From the NCBI RefSeq assembly GCF_947072475.1, contig NZ_CAMTIA010000016.1, forward strand, positions 1 to 59,637: a stretch of DNA of 59,637 bases, in the 5' to 3' direction. Position numbers and translations under genes: made by a program. Shown here piece by piece: positions 40,410 through 49,188 of this stretch (the first letter of the stretch is position 1; every line of letters starts with the position of its first letter). Under the pieces are notes generated by a model. It saw only the letters and a program-made list of their open reading frames with translations, had not been told where the DNA came from and did not search any database. This DNA comes from an uncultured Deefgea sp. (GTDB taxonomy: Bacteria; Pseudomonadota; Gammaproteobacteria; Burkholderiales; Chitinibacteraceae).

Positions 40410-41621
40410 ATGCCAAATTTTAAGCCCTTCCTGACTTTAATTGCCCTCGCATTCAGCACCTACGGCTATGCTGCTCCGTTTGAATTTAGCGCCACAATGG
40501 GCAGCCAGACTCAATCTAGCCGCCATACTGACGCCGAACAAAGCGTGAATTTGTTTTATAAACAGGCCATCAAACCCGGCAGTATATTTAGCAATTACAC
40601 CGGCAAAGAAGCGGTCACCAGCACACTCAACTTTCGCGGACTACCTATTATTATTGCTTACCCCGATGGCGGAAGTAAGCTGGTATTTAGCATTCCAAGC
40701 ACCGGACTCAATAAAACCTTTCAAGGTCGCACCAGAGAACAAAGCCAAGCACTGTTTTTAAAATATTTCAGCAGCACGCCAGACTTACTCAGCGAACCCA
40801 GTACGCATTTGATCGAACTATCCCCCATTGACTTAATCGCCGGCAATAGCAATAGCTTAATGAGTCGTGGCGTAAGTAATGACGCGCAAACACTGTGGTT
40901 TGGTAGCGACGCCGTCGCCGACGAGCAGCGGCTTTCAGTCGGCATCAACTACACGCACATGCAATCAAGTGCCACCGCACAAGCAAGAGCCATGAGTAGC
41001 GATGGCATTACCCTGCCATTGGCGTACGCTTACAATTTAGGCGCTGTCAATCACGAGTTGATTGTCAGCGCCCCACTGGGCTACACCGACGCCGAGGGCA
41101 GTAAATCTTATGATGCCAATCTCGGATTAAGCTACCGCCATCCAATCAACAGCAACTGGACACTCAGCGCCACCGGATCGGCGCGCTTTGCCGGATCGAA
41201 CGATATGGGCACGTCAGCCTGGATTGGTTCGGCGGCCATTGGCTCAAGCTATGTTTGGCAAGGGGATGGCTGGCATGTCACGCTGGGCAATATGCTTGGC
41301 TACTACAGCGCTTTTAGCCTGCGCGTTGATGACCATACATTTAACCCCGACATTGCCAATACTGTATTTAGAAATGGTTTGTTTTATTCGCTAGACCGCC
41401 AATGGGAAGTCGGCGGCGACCCGCTCTCTTGGGAAGTCTATTTAATTAATACGCAATACACTGGCACCAAATTATTTAGCAATCATCAAAATGAAATCGG
41501 CGTGAGTTTTGGTCAGCAACGCAGCGAACAAAATGCCAATATCGATTTTCGTGGCGGCGTGAGCTACAGCAAAGGCGAGAACCTCGAAAGCTGGCAAGTC
41601 AATTTTGGCGCGTGGTTTTAA
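40410..41621 (+). CDS. Putative outer-membrane beta-barrel protein, unknown function
   Basis: I do not recognise a named family. The 403-residue protein starts with a signal peptide (MPNFKPFLTLIALAFSTYGY, then AAP). The mature part is rich in alternating hydrophobic strands and aromatic residues (for example WTLSATGSARFAG, WHVTLGNMLGYYSAF). It ends in SWQVNFGAWF, whose final Phe fits recognition by the BAM machinery. From about residue 175 on it looks like a barrel of 10-12 strands. The first 150 residues may be a separate domain. I use the ATG at 40410, after GGAAAG. A longer frame from 40353 would precede the signal peptide. It follows an orphan ParA gene. Confidence 0.7.
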   Translation: MPNFKPFLTLIALAFSTYGYAAPFEFSATMGSQTQSSRHTDAEQSVNLFYKQAIKPGSIFSNYTGKEAVTSTLNFRGLPIIIAYPDGGSKLVFSIPSTGLNKTFQGRTREQSQALFLKYFSSTPDLLSEPSTHLIELSPIDLIAGNSNSLMSRGVSNDAQTLWFGSDAVADEQRLSVGINYTHMQSSATAQARAMSSDGITLPLAYAYNLGAVNHELIVSAPLGYTDAEGSKSYDANLGLSYRHPINSNWTLSATGSARFAGSNDMGTSAWIGSAAIGSSYVWQGDGWHVTLGNMLGYYSAFSLRVDDHTFNPDIANTVFRNGLFYSLDRQWEVGGDPLSWEVYLINTQYTGTKLFSNHQNEIGVSFGQQRSEQNANIDFRGGVSYSKGENLESWQVNFGAWF

Positions 41622-41685
41622 ACCTAGGAACTAAATCAGCCGCACCTACCCTAATGGGCACGTTCACTCCAAACCCCTTAACGCC

Positions 41686-42417
41686 ATGCAAGACTTGCTT
41701 CAAACTGCCATCAACCATTCCAATGAATTGGCGCTCGCCGTGTTATTTATGATTGTCTTGGCCGAATCCACCGCCTTAATTGGACTCATCATTCCCGGCA
41801 CCATCTTAATGGTCACCATGGGGACATTGATCGGCAGCGGCAAAATGGATTTTTGGCTGGCGTGTAGCGTCGGCTTTGTCGCTGCGCTCATGGGTGATCT
41901 GATTTCGTATGCGCTCGGTTATCGCTATCGCCGCCGATTGCAACAACTCAAACTGATTCGGCAACATCGCCGCCTATTGATTCAAGCGCGGCTGGTTTTA
42001 CGGCATCACGGGCCAGTGGGGATTTTTGTTGGCCGATTTTTAGGCCCAACTCGACCGGTATTGCCGATGGTGGCAGGTATGCTCTCCATGCCCGCCAAAC
42101 GCTTTATGCCGGCATGCATACTGGCCTGCATTCTCTGGTCGCCATTGTATTTTTTACCGGGTATTTTAGCCGGTGCGGCGCTTGGGCTAGGTGAAAGTAC
42201 GGCGGTGCATTTCCCGACACTACTGATGGTGACGCTGGCGCTGATAGTTACCGCTGGTTGGATGTTGTGGCGCTTATTCAAGCTGAGCGCACCGCATCGC
42301 TGGTTTACTTTCGGCACGCCCATCAGTGCATTAGCCAGCGCTGGCGCACTGTATTTGCTGTTAACCCATCCCCACGCCAGCAACTATGGCGGCCGATTGT
42401 GGCAGGTTTTAAGTTAA
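41686..42417 (+). CDS. DedA-family membrane protein
   Basis: This 243-residue inner-membrane protein of the DedA/VTT superfamily is linked to lipid-carrier (undecaprenyl phosphate or phosphatidylethanolamine) flipping and membrane-potential homeostasis. Family marks are AESTALIGLIIPGTILM, the GDLISYALGYRYRRR segment and FVGRFLGPTRPVLPMVAG. The conserved acidic and arginine residues needed for function are present. About five or six hydrophobic segments are visible. It starts 64 nt after the barrel-protein gene on the same strand and may share its transcript. Confidence 0.88.
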   Translation: MQDLLQTAINHSNELALAVLFMIVLAESTALIGLIIPGTILMVTMGTLIGSGKMDFWLACSVGFVAALMGDLISYALGYRYRRRLQQLKLIRQHRRLLIQARLVLRHHGPVGIFVGRFLGPTRPVLPMVAGMLSMPAKRFMPACILACILWSPLYFLPGILAGAALGLGESTAVHFPTLLMVTLALIVTAGWMLWRLFKLSAPHRWFTFGTPISALASAGALYLLLTHPHASNYGGRLWQVLS

Positions 42418-42552
42418 CGCCATCAACAATCTAAGGCCTGCGGCGTCAGCAAACCCTAAGCCGCAGCGCCTTGATCGACCCATCAAATACACAAAAATTC
42501 ACGCTCAAAATTCACACTCAAAATTCAGCAGCAATTTTGTGCCAAATCAAAT

Positions 42553-42568
42553 TGTGACAGTGGTCACA
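42553..42568. promoter_or_regulatory. CRP-like binding site
   Basis: TGTGACAGTGGTCACA fits the CRP/Vfr half-site consensus exactly (TGTGA-N6-TCACA) and is a perfect palindrome at the outer seven bases counting the flanking T/A. It lies 116 bp upstream of the 48-codon gene. Between them are an A/T-rich stretch and the direct repeats CATCACAACA/CATCACAACT. Which promoter it serves is inferred. Confidence 0.6.
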
Positions 42569-42683
42569 AAGACAAATTAGATTATCATTGCTGCGTAATC
42601 CTTCGTAATTCATTACAACGCATCACAACACATCACAACTGGTCGCAATTCAAATCTCTTTTTCACCCCAAAGAGGCAAGATC

Positions 42684-42830
42684 ATGCACAACAAGCCAAC
42701 AAGCAGCACCACGCGCAGCACCGCCCTCGGTCATACCCACCTGTCCAAACCCAAACAAACTTTTGCTGATCGAATGCGCGGCAGCACGCCGTTTGCATGG
42801 ATTAAGTTCAAGCAAAATCTCACCCACTAG
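42684..42830 (+). CDS. Small basic protein, 48 codons
   Basis: This is a short frame beginning MHNKPTSSTTRSTALGHTHL and ending AWIKFKQNLTH. An AGAGG ribosome-binding site lies 7-8 nt before the ATG and a CRP-like site is upstream, so expression is plausible. The protein is basic, hydrophilic and lacks a membrane helix or cysteine pair. I recognise no family. Its TAG stop lies within the first bases of dispersed repeat copy D, so the original C-terminus may have been longer and cut by that insertion. Confidence 0.45.
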   Translation: MHNKPTSSTTRSTALGHTHLSKPKQTFADRMRGSTPFAWIKFKQNLTH

Positions 42831-42880
42831 GCGCTATTGACGTTTGGTTTATCCAGCGCGTCAGCGGGGATTTTGATCTA
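42827..42880 (+). repeat. Dispersed CTAGGGTCTGTTGACG repeat, copy D
   Basis: CTAGGCGCTATTGACGTTTG at the start and GGATTTTGATCTA at the end align over the whole length with copy C, with several substitutions that spoil the terminal inverted repeats. It supplies the stop codon of the small gene at 42684. The rest of the interval up to murI holds one hairpin. Confidence 0.65.
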
Positions 42881-42949
42881 AAGCACCGCACGCAGCGCGG
42901 CCACGCTACGCTACGCCAGCGCTAAATAACGCAGCAGCACTAAAGCCAA

Positions 42950-42977
42950 CAGCCTCGATATTTAAACATCGAGGCTG
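42950..42977 (-). terminator. Hairpin after murI
   Basis: CAGCCTCGAT and ATCGAGGCTG form a perfect 10-bp stem with an 8-nt loop, 31 bp past the murI stop. The T-run on the minus strand is weak (TTGGCTTT). It is probably the murI terminator. Confidence 0.65.
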
Positions 42978-43008
42978 CTTGCTTTAGAGGCGAATAACGA
43001 CAGCGCAA

Positions 43009-43815
43009 TTACAACTGTGCCAGCTCAATCTTGCCCAAGCTACGCCCCAGAAATCGCTCGCCGATGGTTTGAAACTTCACCGGCAAATCGGTGACCACAA
43101 AACGATAATCTGGAATTTGATGCGCTGGATTGGCCAAGCCACGCGATTGCAAAATCTCGGCCGTTTGCGCCGCAATCGATAGCGCCGAATCCACCAACTG
43201 CATGCGATCGCCACAAATATCCATTAATAGCGGCTTAATCAATGGGTAATGCGTGCAGCCCAGCACCAGCGTGTCAATCGATTCAACAAACACCGGCTTG
43301 AGGTATTCTTGCGCGGTTAAGCGCGTCACGGCATGGTCGAGCCAGCCTTCTTCCACCAAAGGCACAAACAACGGGCAAGCTTGCGAATAAACCCGAAAAG
43401 TGGGATTAAGCTGATGAATCGCCCGCGCATAGGCATTGGAATTGATCGTCGTTGGCGTACCAATCACGCCAATACCACCGGTTTTGGTGTGCGCCACCGC
43501 GTTTTTGGCACCGGCTTCAATCACGTCCAGCACCGGTACATTGGCCGACGCGCGCACTTTATCGGCCGCCACCGCCGCCATGGTATTGCACGCAATAATC
43601 AGCATTTTGACTTCTTGCTGCTGCAAAAAATTCGCAATTTGCTGGGTATAGTGCTCGATGGTCGCCACCGACTTCACGCCATACGGCACCCGCGCCGTAT
43701 CGCCAAAATAAATGATGTTTTCAAACGGCAAGCGATCCATCAAAGCCCGCACGACGGTAAGTCCACCCACTCCAGAATCAAAAACGCCAATCGGGTGCGA
43801 CGGTAATGAAGTCAT
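43009..43815 (-). CDS. murI: Glutamate racemase
   Basis: MurI interconverts L- and D-glutamate, supplying D-Glu for peptidoglycan. The 268-residue protein has the opening PIGVFDSGVGGLTVV and both catalytic cysteines: Cys76 in IIACNTMAA and Cys187 in VLGCTHYPL. The ATG at 43815 gives MTSLPSHPIG; the frame from 43839 adds eight residues without support. The gene is monocistronic, flanked by a hairpin downstream and by an unrelated SulP gene upstream on the same strand. Confidence 0.95.
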   Translation of the reverse strand: MTSLPSHPIGVFDSGVGGLTVVRALMDRLPFENIIYFGDTARVPYGVKSVATIEHYTQQIANFLQQQEVKMLIIACNTMAAVAADKVRASANVPVLDVIEAGAKNAVAHTKTGGIGVIGTPTTINSNAYARAIHQLNPTFRVYSQACPLFVPLVEEGWLDHAVTRLTAQEYLKPVFVESIDTLVLGCTHYPLIKPLLMDICGDRMQLVDSALSIAAQTAEILQSRGLANPAHQIPDYRFVVTDLPVKFQTIGERFLGRSLGKIELAQL

Positions 43816-43924
43816 ATTCGGCCTAGCAACAAAACACACAAAGGCGGGATTCTACTCTGAAGCCCAAGAGAAAACACCGTAAGCACACAAAAAGTCAGCC
43901 CACTCAACATATCAATCAAACACA

Positions 43925-45574
43925 TCAATCCGCAGACAAACCATCCGCTCTAGCAATCGCACTGGCCAAATCAGCGCAGTAATAGCCCGCGCCCAAAGTC
44001 GCCATCACCCCAGCACGCTCTAATTTGGCCAAAACGCGTACATTGGCTTCACACAGCAGCACTCGCACGCCACGGCGCTGCAACTGCGCAATCGCCTCGT
44101 CCAATACCTGCAAACCGGTAATGTCAATAAATGGCACGCGTAATAAGCGAATCACCAGCACCTTGGGGTCGGTATGCGTTGCGGCCAGCGCGCGCTCGAA
44201 ATTTTCTACCGCGCCAAAGAAAAACGGCCCTTCAATCGAATACACCAGCACCCCGGCGGGCAATTGAATTAAACCTTGCTGGATTAATTCAACGCCGATT
44301 TGCTGCGCATCTTGCGACACCACCTCAACCGACATCGACATCCGGCGTAAAAAATGCAGCGTGGCTAAAATCACCCCAATATTCACCGCCACCACTAAAT
44401 CGGCAAACACTGTTAACACAAAAGTAATCAGTAAAATCGCCACATCGGCCCGTGGGGCATGCGTCAACATATGCCAAAAATGCTTCACTTCGCTCATATT
44501 CCACGCCACCACAAACAAAATCGCCGCCAAAGCAGCCAAGGGAATCGACGCGGCGAGCGGCGCTAAAAACAAAATAATCACCAACAAGGTGATGCCATGC
44601 ACAATGCCTGCTAAGGGGCTATTGCCACCGTTGCGAATATTGGTCGCGGTGCGCGCAATCGCGCCGGTGGCAGCAAAACCACCAAATAGTGGCGTAACTA
44701 AATTAGCCAGACCTTGGCCGACCAGCTCTTGATTTGAATCATGCCGCGTGCCCGTCATGCCATCGGCCACCACCGCCGACAGCAATGATTCAATCGCCCC
44801 CAACATGGCAATGGTAAACGCCGGACCAATCAAGTTAATCAATTGCCCGGTACTGACTTGCGGCAACGAAAACTCAGGCAAGCCTTGCGGAATACCGCCA
44901 AACGCCGAGCCGATGGTCGCCACGCCAGCAAAATGAAATTGCGACTGCAAGCCTGTTGCCAGCACCATCGCCAACAATGGCCCGGGGATTTTTTTAGTCC
45001 AACGCCATTTGGGCGCAGCAATTAATACCAATAAACTCAGCAGCGCCAAACCGGTGGTCGCCCAATGCAAATGCGGCAAAGCCTGCACAGTGAGCCAGAA
45101 TTTTTGATGGAAATGCTCGCCCTGCACCGCCGGTAGACCAAAAAAAGCGCCCCACTGCCCCACCCAAATAATCACGCCAATCCCAGCGGTAAAGCCCACG
45201 ATCACCGGCGCAGGAATAAATTTAATCACCCCACCGAGCTTGGCCAAGCCCATTAACAGCAAAATCGCACCGGCCATCATCGTCGCCACTTGCAAGCCCG
45301 CCACGCCGTATTGCGCGGTAATGCCAGACAAAATCACAATAAACGCGCCAGTGGGTCCGGCGATCTGGACCCGACTGCCACCGCACACCGCCACAATAAA
45401 GCCGGCCACAATCGCGGTATAAATTCCTTGTTCGGGCTTGACGCCTGACGCGATGGCAAACGCCATCCCGAGTGGCAAAGCCACCACGCCGACAATCGCC
45501 CCAGCAACGATATTGTTCAACCAGTTTTTGGGCGCAAGTAATCCGGCTTTTTGCGCGGCAAGCAAAGCAATCAC
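43925..45574 (-). CDS. SulP-family anion transporter with STAS domain
   Basis: This 549-residue inner-membrane protein has 10 or more helices followed by a cytoplasmic STAS domain (about residues 430-545). SulP/SLC26 proteins carry sulfate, bicarbonate or other anions. The transport domain opens NIVAGAIVGVVALPLGMAFA and contains VQIAGPTGAFIVI. The STAS domain reads VLVYSIEGPFFFGAVENFE with FIDITGLQVLDEA. The start is a GTG at 45574. The substrate is not readable. No carbonic anhydrase gene accompanies it, so bicarbonate uptake has no contextual support. It is divergent from the spermidine-synthase-like gene, with 140 bp between starts. Confidence 0.9.
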   Translation of the reverse strand: MIALLAAQKAGLLAPKNWLNNIVAGAIVGVVALPLGMAFAIASGVKPEQGIYTAIVAGFIVAVCGGSRVQIAGPTGAFIVILSGITAQYGVAGLQVATMMAGAILLLMGLAKLGGVIKFIPAPVIVGFTAGIGVIIWVGQWGAFFGLPAVQGEHFHQKFWLTVQALPHLHWATTGLALLSLLVLIAAPKWRWTKKIPGPLLAMVLATGLQSQFHFAGVATIGSAFGGIPQGLPEFSLPQVSTGQLINLIGPAFTIAMLGAIESLLSAVVADGMTGTRHDSNQELVGQGLANLVTPLFGGFAATGAIARTATNIRNGGNSPLAGIVHGITLLVIILFLAPLAASIPLAALAAILFVVAWNMSEVKHFWHMLTHAPRADVAILLITFVLTVFADLVVAVNIGVILATLHFLRRMSMSVEVVSQDAQQIGVELIQQGLIQLPAGVLVYSIEGPFFFGAVENFERALAATHTDPKVLVIRLLRVPFIDITGLQVLDEAIAQLQRRGVRVLLCEANVRVLAKLERAGVMATLGAGYYCADLASAIARADGLSAD

Positions 45575-45714
45575 GATGTATGGCCTATGAAGATCAATCG
45601 ATTTCTTATTGTAGCCTTACATCAACAATCTTTTCATGCGCAAGATCACGGTCTACTTTATTTGTTGATTATTTGTTGAACATGCGATGATGGCGGGCTG
45701 ATTCATTTTTAATA

Positions 45715-46539
45715 GTGCCAACCAGCGTGACTAAGCAGCCCAGCCCTTCTTTTGCCGATTTATTTGCCGAAACCTTAAGCGGAAAACCGTTTGTCTACGA
45801 GGAAGGCGACGAAGTCTCGCTGATGTTTGACCTCACCACCGTGCAAAGCCGGATGAAACGCCAAGCCCCACAAGACCTTATACTGGGGTATACGCGCTCA
45901 ATGGTTGCATTTAGCCTACTGCAAGCCAATACCCAGCATATTGGTATGATTGGTCTCGGCGGCGGCTCGCTCACCAAATACTGCCATCACTACCTGCCCG
46001 ATTGCACGATTAAAGTCGCTGAAATCGACGCCGATGTTATCGCCTTGCGCGATCGCTTTGCCATTCCCAACGACAGTGCACGGCTTAAGATTGAATGTGT
46101 TGACGGTGCGGCGTGGTTAAAACGCCAATCGGCGTTTGACGCACTCTTGGTTGACGCTTATAGCCAAAGTGGTATGCCAGAAAGCCTGGCCACCGCGCAA
46201 TTTTTTGACGATTGCCGCGCGGCTTTGGCCGATGAAGGGATATTGGTGGTGAATCTATGGGGTAGCGACGCGCGCTTTGATAGCTACTATCAACGAATTC
46301 GCACGGTGTTTGACGGCGCGGCCATTGCCATTGGTGCCGATGGCTGCGCCAACCGGATTGTTTTAGCCATAAACGGCGGCAAGTTCCCGCCGAACACTCG
46401 CGCCATCATGCAGCGCGCGCAAGCGCTAGCTAAAGCGCACAGCGTAGACCTACCCGCCTTAGCGCGCCGAATCGAGCGCGCCTTGCGCCACCCCGATGGA
46501 CTAGAACCCGCTAATCGCCATATTGAAGCGGCCGGTTAA
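45715..46539 (+). CDS. Spermidine-synthase-fold protein (SpeE-like)
   Basis: This 274-residue protein has the Rossmann core of polyamine aminopropyltransferases (IGMIGLGGGSLTKYCHHYLP, VAEIDADVIALRD, DALLVDAYSQSGMPESL). It lacks the N-terminal beta-domain typical of authentic SpeE, and no speD gene is nearby. Such stand-alone members often have unknown substrates and may be methyltransferases or produce other polyamines. The start is a GTG at 45715, because an in-frame stop lies directly upstream. The C-terminal 50 residues are basic. A repeat region follows. Confidence 0.78.
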   Translation: MPTSVTKQPSPSFADLFAETLSGKPFVYEEGDEVSLMFDLTTVQSRMKRQAPQDLILGYTRSMVAFSLLQANTQHIGMIGLGGGSLTKYCHHYLPDCTIKVAEIDADVIALRDRFAIPNDSARLKIECVDGAAWLKRQSAFDALLVDAYSQSGMPESLATAQFFDDCRAALADEGILVVNLWGSDARFDSYYQRIRTVFDGAAIAIGADGCANRIVLAINGGKFPPNTRAIMQRAQALAKAHSVDLPALARRIERALRHPDGLEPANRHIEAAG

Positions 46540-46590
46540 GCCCAAAAATCTCGCAGCGGCGGTGTGCGGCTCACTGCTGCGTACCGCATC

Positions 46591-46737
46591 GAAAAGCCAA
46601 CGCAGAGACGCAGAGACGCAGAGGCACAGAGTAAACCAGTGCAAAACATCAGCAAATCGCAGTTTAAATCGTCCTATTGACGAGCGATTTGAACTCTGAC
46701 TGGCTTTTCTCCGCGTCTCTGCGCCTCTGCGTCAAAG
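46591..46737. repeat. Dispersed GACGCAGAG-type repeat, copy 3
   Basis: The left end carries three or four tandem ACGCAGAG units from 46600. The right end (46700-46737) carries the same units inverted (CTCTGCGCCTCTGCGTC), so the two can pair into a long stem. A central hairpin (AGTTTAAATCGTC with GACGAGCGATTTGAACT) matches in position the CTTAAACC/GGTTTAAG stem of copy 1. The hairpin with AATGCCG found in copies 1 and 2 is absent. It lies between the SpeE-like and peptide-transporter genes, both of which end toward it. Confidence 0.75.
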
Positions 46738-46804
46738 TTTTTTAAGCCCATGCCATCACCGCTATTGCCGAACTCTTTGCCAAATCACACCTTGCTTAAT
46801 CGCA

Positions 46805-48181
46805 TCAACGAATGCCGTGCATCATTTTTTGCAATGGCTTGCTGGCCAATAGCAATAAGCCGCCAGCCAAGAACGACATGGCGACAAATAACATAAAGAA
46901 GTCATGCAAATTACTCACTTGCCAGCCCAAGAAAGACGGAAAAGGTTTGCCGGACTCGGGATAAAACCCCGCCAAAATACCAGCAAACCAATTGGCCGCC
47001 GCATTGGCTAAAAACCACACCGCCATCAATAACGACGCAAATCGCGCTGGCGCGAGTTTATTTACCAAAGACAGGCCAATCGGCGACAAGCACAATTCAC
47101 CCATGGTATGCAGCCAATACATCGACACCAACCACAAGATCGATACCTTCATGCCTGCATCAATACCATCAACACCAAAAGCAATCACTACATAACCCAA
47201 GCCCAATAAAATCAAGCCCCACGCCATTTTGGTCGGCGACGACGGCTCTTTGCCCTTGGCTGACAAGCTCATCCACAAGCGCGCCATAATCGGTGCAAAG
47301 ATCAACACAAACACCGGATTTAACGATTGAAACCACGATGCGGGCACTTCAAAGCCATACACCATGCGGTCCGTCGATTCGCGAGCAAAAAAGGTGAGCG
47401 ACACGCCTGCTTGCTCAAATGCCGACCAGAAAAACACCACAAAAAAGGCCAATACACCGATAACGACCATTCTTTGAATATCAATGGTACTTAATGAGGT
47501 ATCGATTTGGCTTTTTTCCAGCGCCGATAGCTGCTTAGGCGGCAAGCCCAAGATTTGCCCTTCGGGCGACAATAAATATTTATTTTTAAACGCTTGGAAA
47601 ATCACCAACGACAGCAGCATCCCAATCCCGGCGGCTAAAAAGCCCCAGCGAAAATCAGCCGGATTACCGGTGTCGCCCAAAGTACCGCAAATCAATGGCG
47701 CACAAAACGAGCCTAAATTAATCCCCATATAAAAAATGGTATACGCCGCGTCTTTACGCGCATCATTGGGTGCATACAGCTGCCCAACCATGGTGGAAAT
47801 ATTCGGTTTAAAAAAACCATTACCCAAACAAATTAAACCCAAACCAGAATAAAAGAACGGCAGTGCCAAAGTTAGATTGGTGTAAAAAGTGCTAGCAAAA
47901 AACAAGGCAAATTGCCCAGCGGCCATCAATAAGCCGCCGACCAAGATTGAGCGCTGATTACCCCAGTAACGATCGGCGATATAACCGCCAATCAACGGCG
48001 TTAAAAACACCAAACCGGTGTATTGCCCGTATAAAGCAGAAGTGAATTGCTTATCAAACGACAAGGCGGAAATCATGAATAAAGCCAATAAAGCCCGATT
48101 GCCATAATACGAGAACCGTTCCCACATTTCGGTGGCGAACAGTAGATACAGCCCTTTAGGGTGAGCTTGTGTTGCAGACAT
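46805..48181 (-). CDS. POT-family proton-coupled peptide transporter
   Basis: This 458-residue inner-membrane protein with about 12-14 helices is of the POT/PTR2 family and imports di- and tripeptides with protons. The PTR signature ATEMWERFSYYGNRALLALF is intact, including the ExxERFxYYG motif that takes part in proton and peptide binding. GLICLGNGFFKPNISTMVGQ is a second family mark. The C-terminal half has SPIGLSLVNKLAPARF. It resembles DtpT. A 43-nt gap separates it from a PxpA-like gene upstream on the same strand, so they may be co-transcribed; peptide uptake and 5-oxoproline metabolism would be compatible. Confidence 0.92.
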   Translation of the reverse strand: MSATQAHPKGLYLLFATEMWERFSYYGNRALLALFMISALSFDKQFTSALYGQYTGLVFLTPLIGGYIADRYWGNQRSILVGGLLMAAGQFALFFASTFYTNLTLALPFFYSGLGLICLGNGFFKPNISTMVGQLYAPNDARKDAAYTIFYMGINLGSFCAPLICGTLGDTGNPADFRWGFLAAGIGMLLSLVIFQAFKNKYLLSPEGQILGLPPKQLSALEKSQIDTSLSTIDIQRMVVIGVLAFFVVFFWSAFEQAGVSLTFFARESTDRMVYGFEVPASWFQSLNPVFVLIFAPIMARLWMSLSAKGKEPSSPTKMAWGLILLGLGYVVIAFGVDGIDAGMKVSILWLVSMYWLHTMGELCLSPIGLSLVNKLAPARFASLLMAVWFLANAAANWFAGILAGFYPESGKPFPSFLGWQVSNLHDFFMLFVAMSFLAGGLLLLASKPLQKMMHGIR

Positions 48182-48224
48182 AGAAGCACGCTATCAATGA
48201 TTGATTTGCGTTTACCTTAACGCA

Positions 48225-48950
48225 TCATTCGCCCTTTTGACCAGACTCAGCACACAGACGGACGCCCAAATTCAATAAAAACTGACGAATCGCAAGCGTT
48301 TGCGCCAGTTCAAGGTAATTTTCACCATGAACCGACAACGATTGAACTTGTCCCACCAACGCCAAAGCTAGCTGTTGTGACTCAGTCCAATCGGCCGCTG
48401 GCGAGGTATCGAGCCCTACACTTGATGCTGCATCGTCTCTATCGCCATGCCCCAGCGAACTTTCCGAAATCGTCGTCAAACCCCGCGCGGCGGCGGCCAA
48501 CAATAATTCGCTATGCAAGGGTGCCATTACCGATAAATCAGGGTCAATTTCAAAGATCAATTGCGCGATTTGATCGGCCAATACTGGGTTTTTAGCCGCG
48601 TCACGATATAAAGCGCCATGCAATTTAACGTAAGCCACTGAAACGCCTTCTTCAATACACACCGCCTTCATCGCCCACAATTGGGCGGTAATACTAAACA
48701 CCAGTTGCGAGGGGTGCATCGATAACGAGCGCTGCCCTAAATTCGCCCGATCGGGGTAGCTGGGCGCAGCGCCAATACGCACCCCATACTGATGCGCCAA
48801 ATGCACTGCGGCACGCATTGAATCCACACTGCCAGCGTGACCGCCGCACGCAATATTGGCCAAAGACACCAAGGGCATCCATTGCGAATCCAAATCCTGA
48901 TCACGACCAAAATCAGCGTTTAACCCAAGAAACACGCCCTGCTCAATCAC
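48225..48950 (-). CDS. Divergent PxpA/YcsF-family (LamB) protein
   Basis: This 241-residue protein of the LamB/YcsF family, whose typical members are the A subunit of ATP-dependent 5-oxoprolinase (PxpA). Family landmarks are present but changed: LNADFGRDQDLD for LNADLGE, NIACGGHAG for NIACGFHAGD, GAAPSYPDR for GAHPSYPD, while VKLHGALY is close to normal. The central segment that usually reads EGFADRAY is replaced by SSLGHGDRDDAASSVGL. Partner genes pxpB and pxpC are not adjacent. An AAGGAAA ribosome-binding site precedes the GTG start. It may be an enzymatically altered paralogue. Confidence 0.75.
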   Translation of the reverse strand: MIEQGVFLGLNADFGRDQDLDSQWMPLVSLANIACGGHAGSVDSMRAAVHLAHQYGVRIGAAPSYPDRANLGQRSLSMHPSQLVFSITAQLWAMKAVCIEEGVSVAYVKLHGALYRDAAKNPVLADQIAQLIFEIDPDLSVMAPLHSELLLAAAARGLTTISESSLGHGDRDDAASSVGLDTSPAADWTESQQLALALVGQVQSLSVHGENYLELAQTLAIRQFLLNLGVRLCAESGQKGE

Positions 48951-49188
48951 AACAATTTCCTTTAGCGTAACGACGCGCCACCGTGCGACGTTACCCTTGA
49001 TAGATCAAAAAATAAGGCAAACCAGCTCAGCCGGTGCTCAGCGAGACACTAGACACAACAGCGCCGCAATAGTAACTGACGTCAAACTTATAGTTAACCA
49101 TTTGATAATTATTAAAAATTTCAAATCCCTGAATATATAGCCACTCAGCAAGGCAGACTTTATCCGCAAATTAGCCATAATTAAGTCC

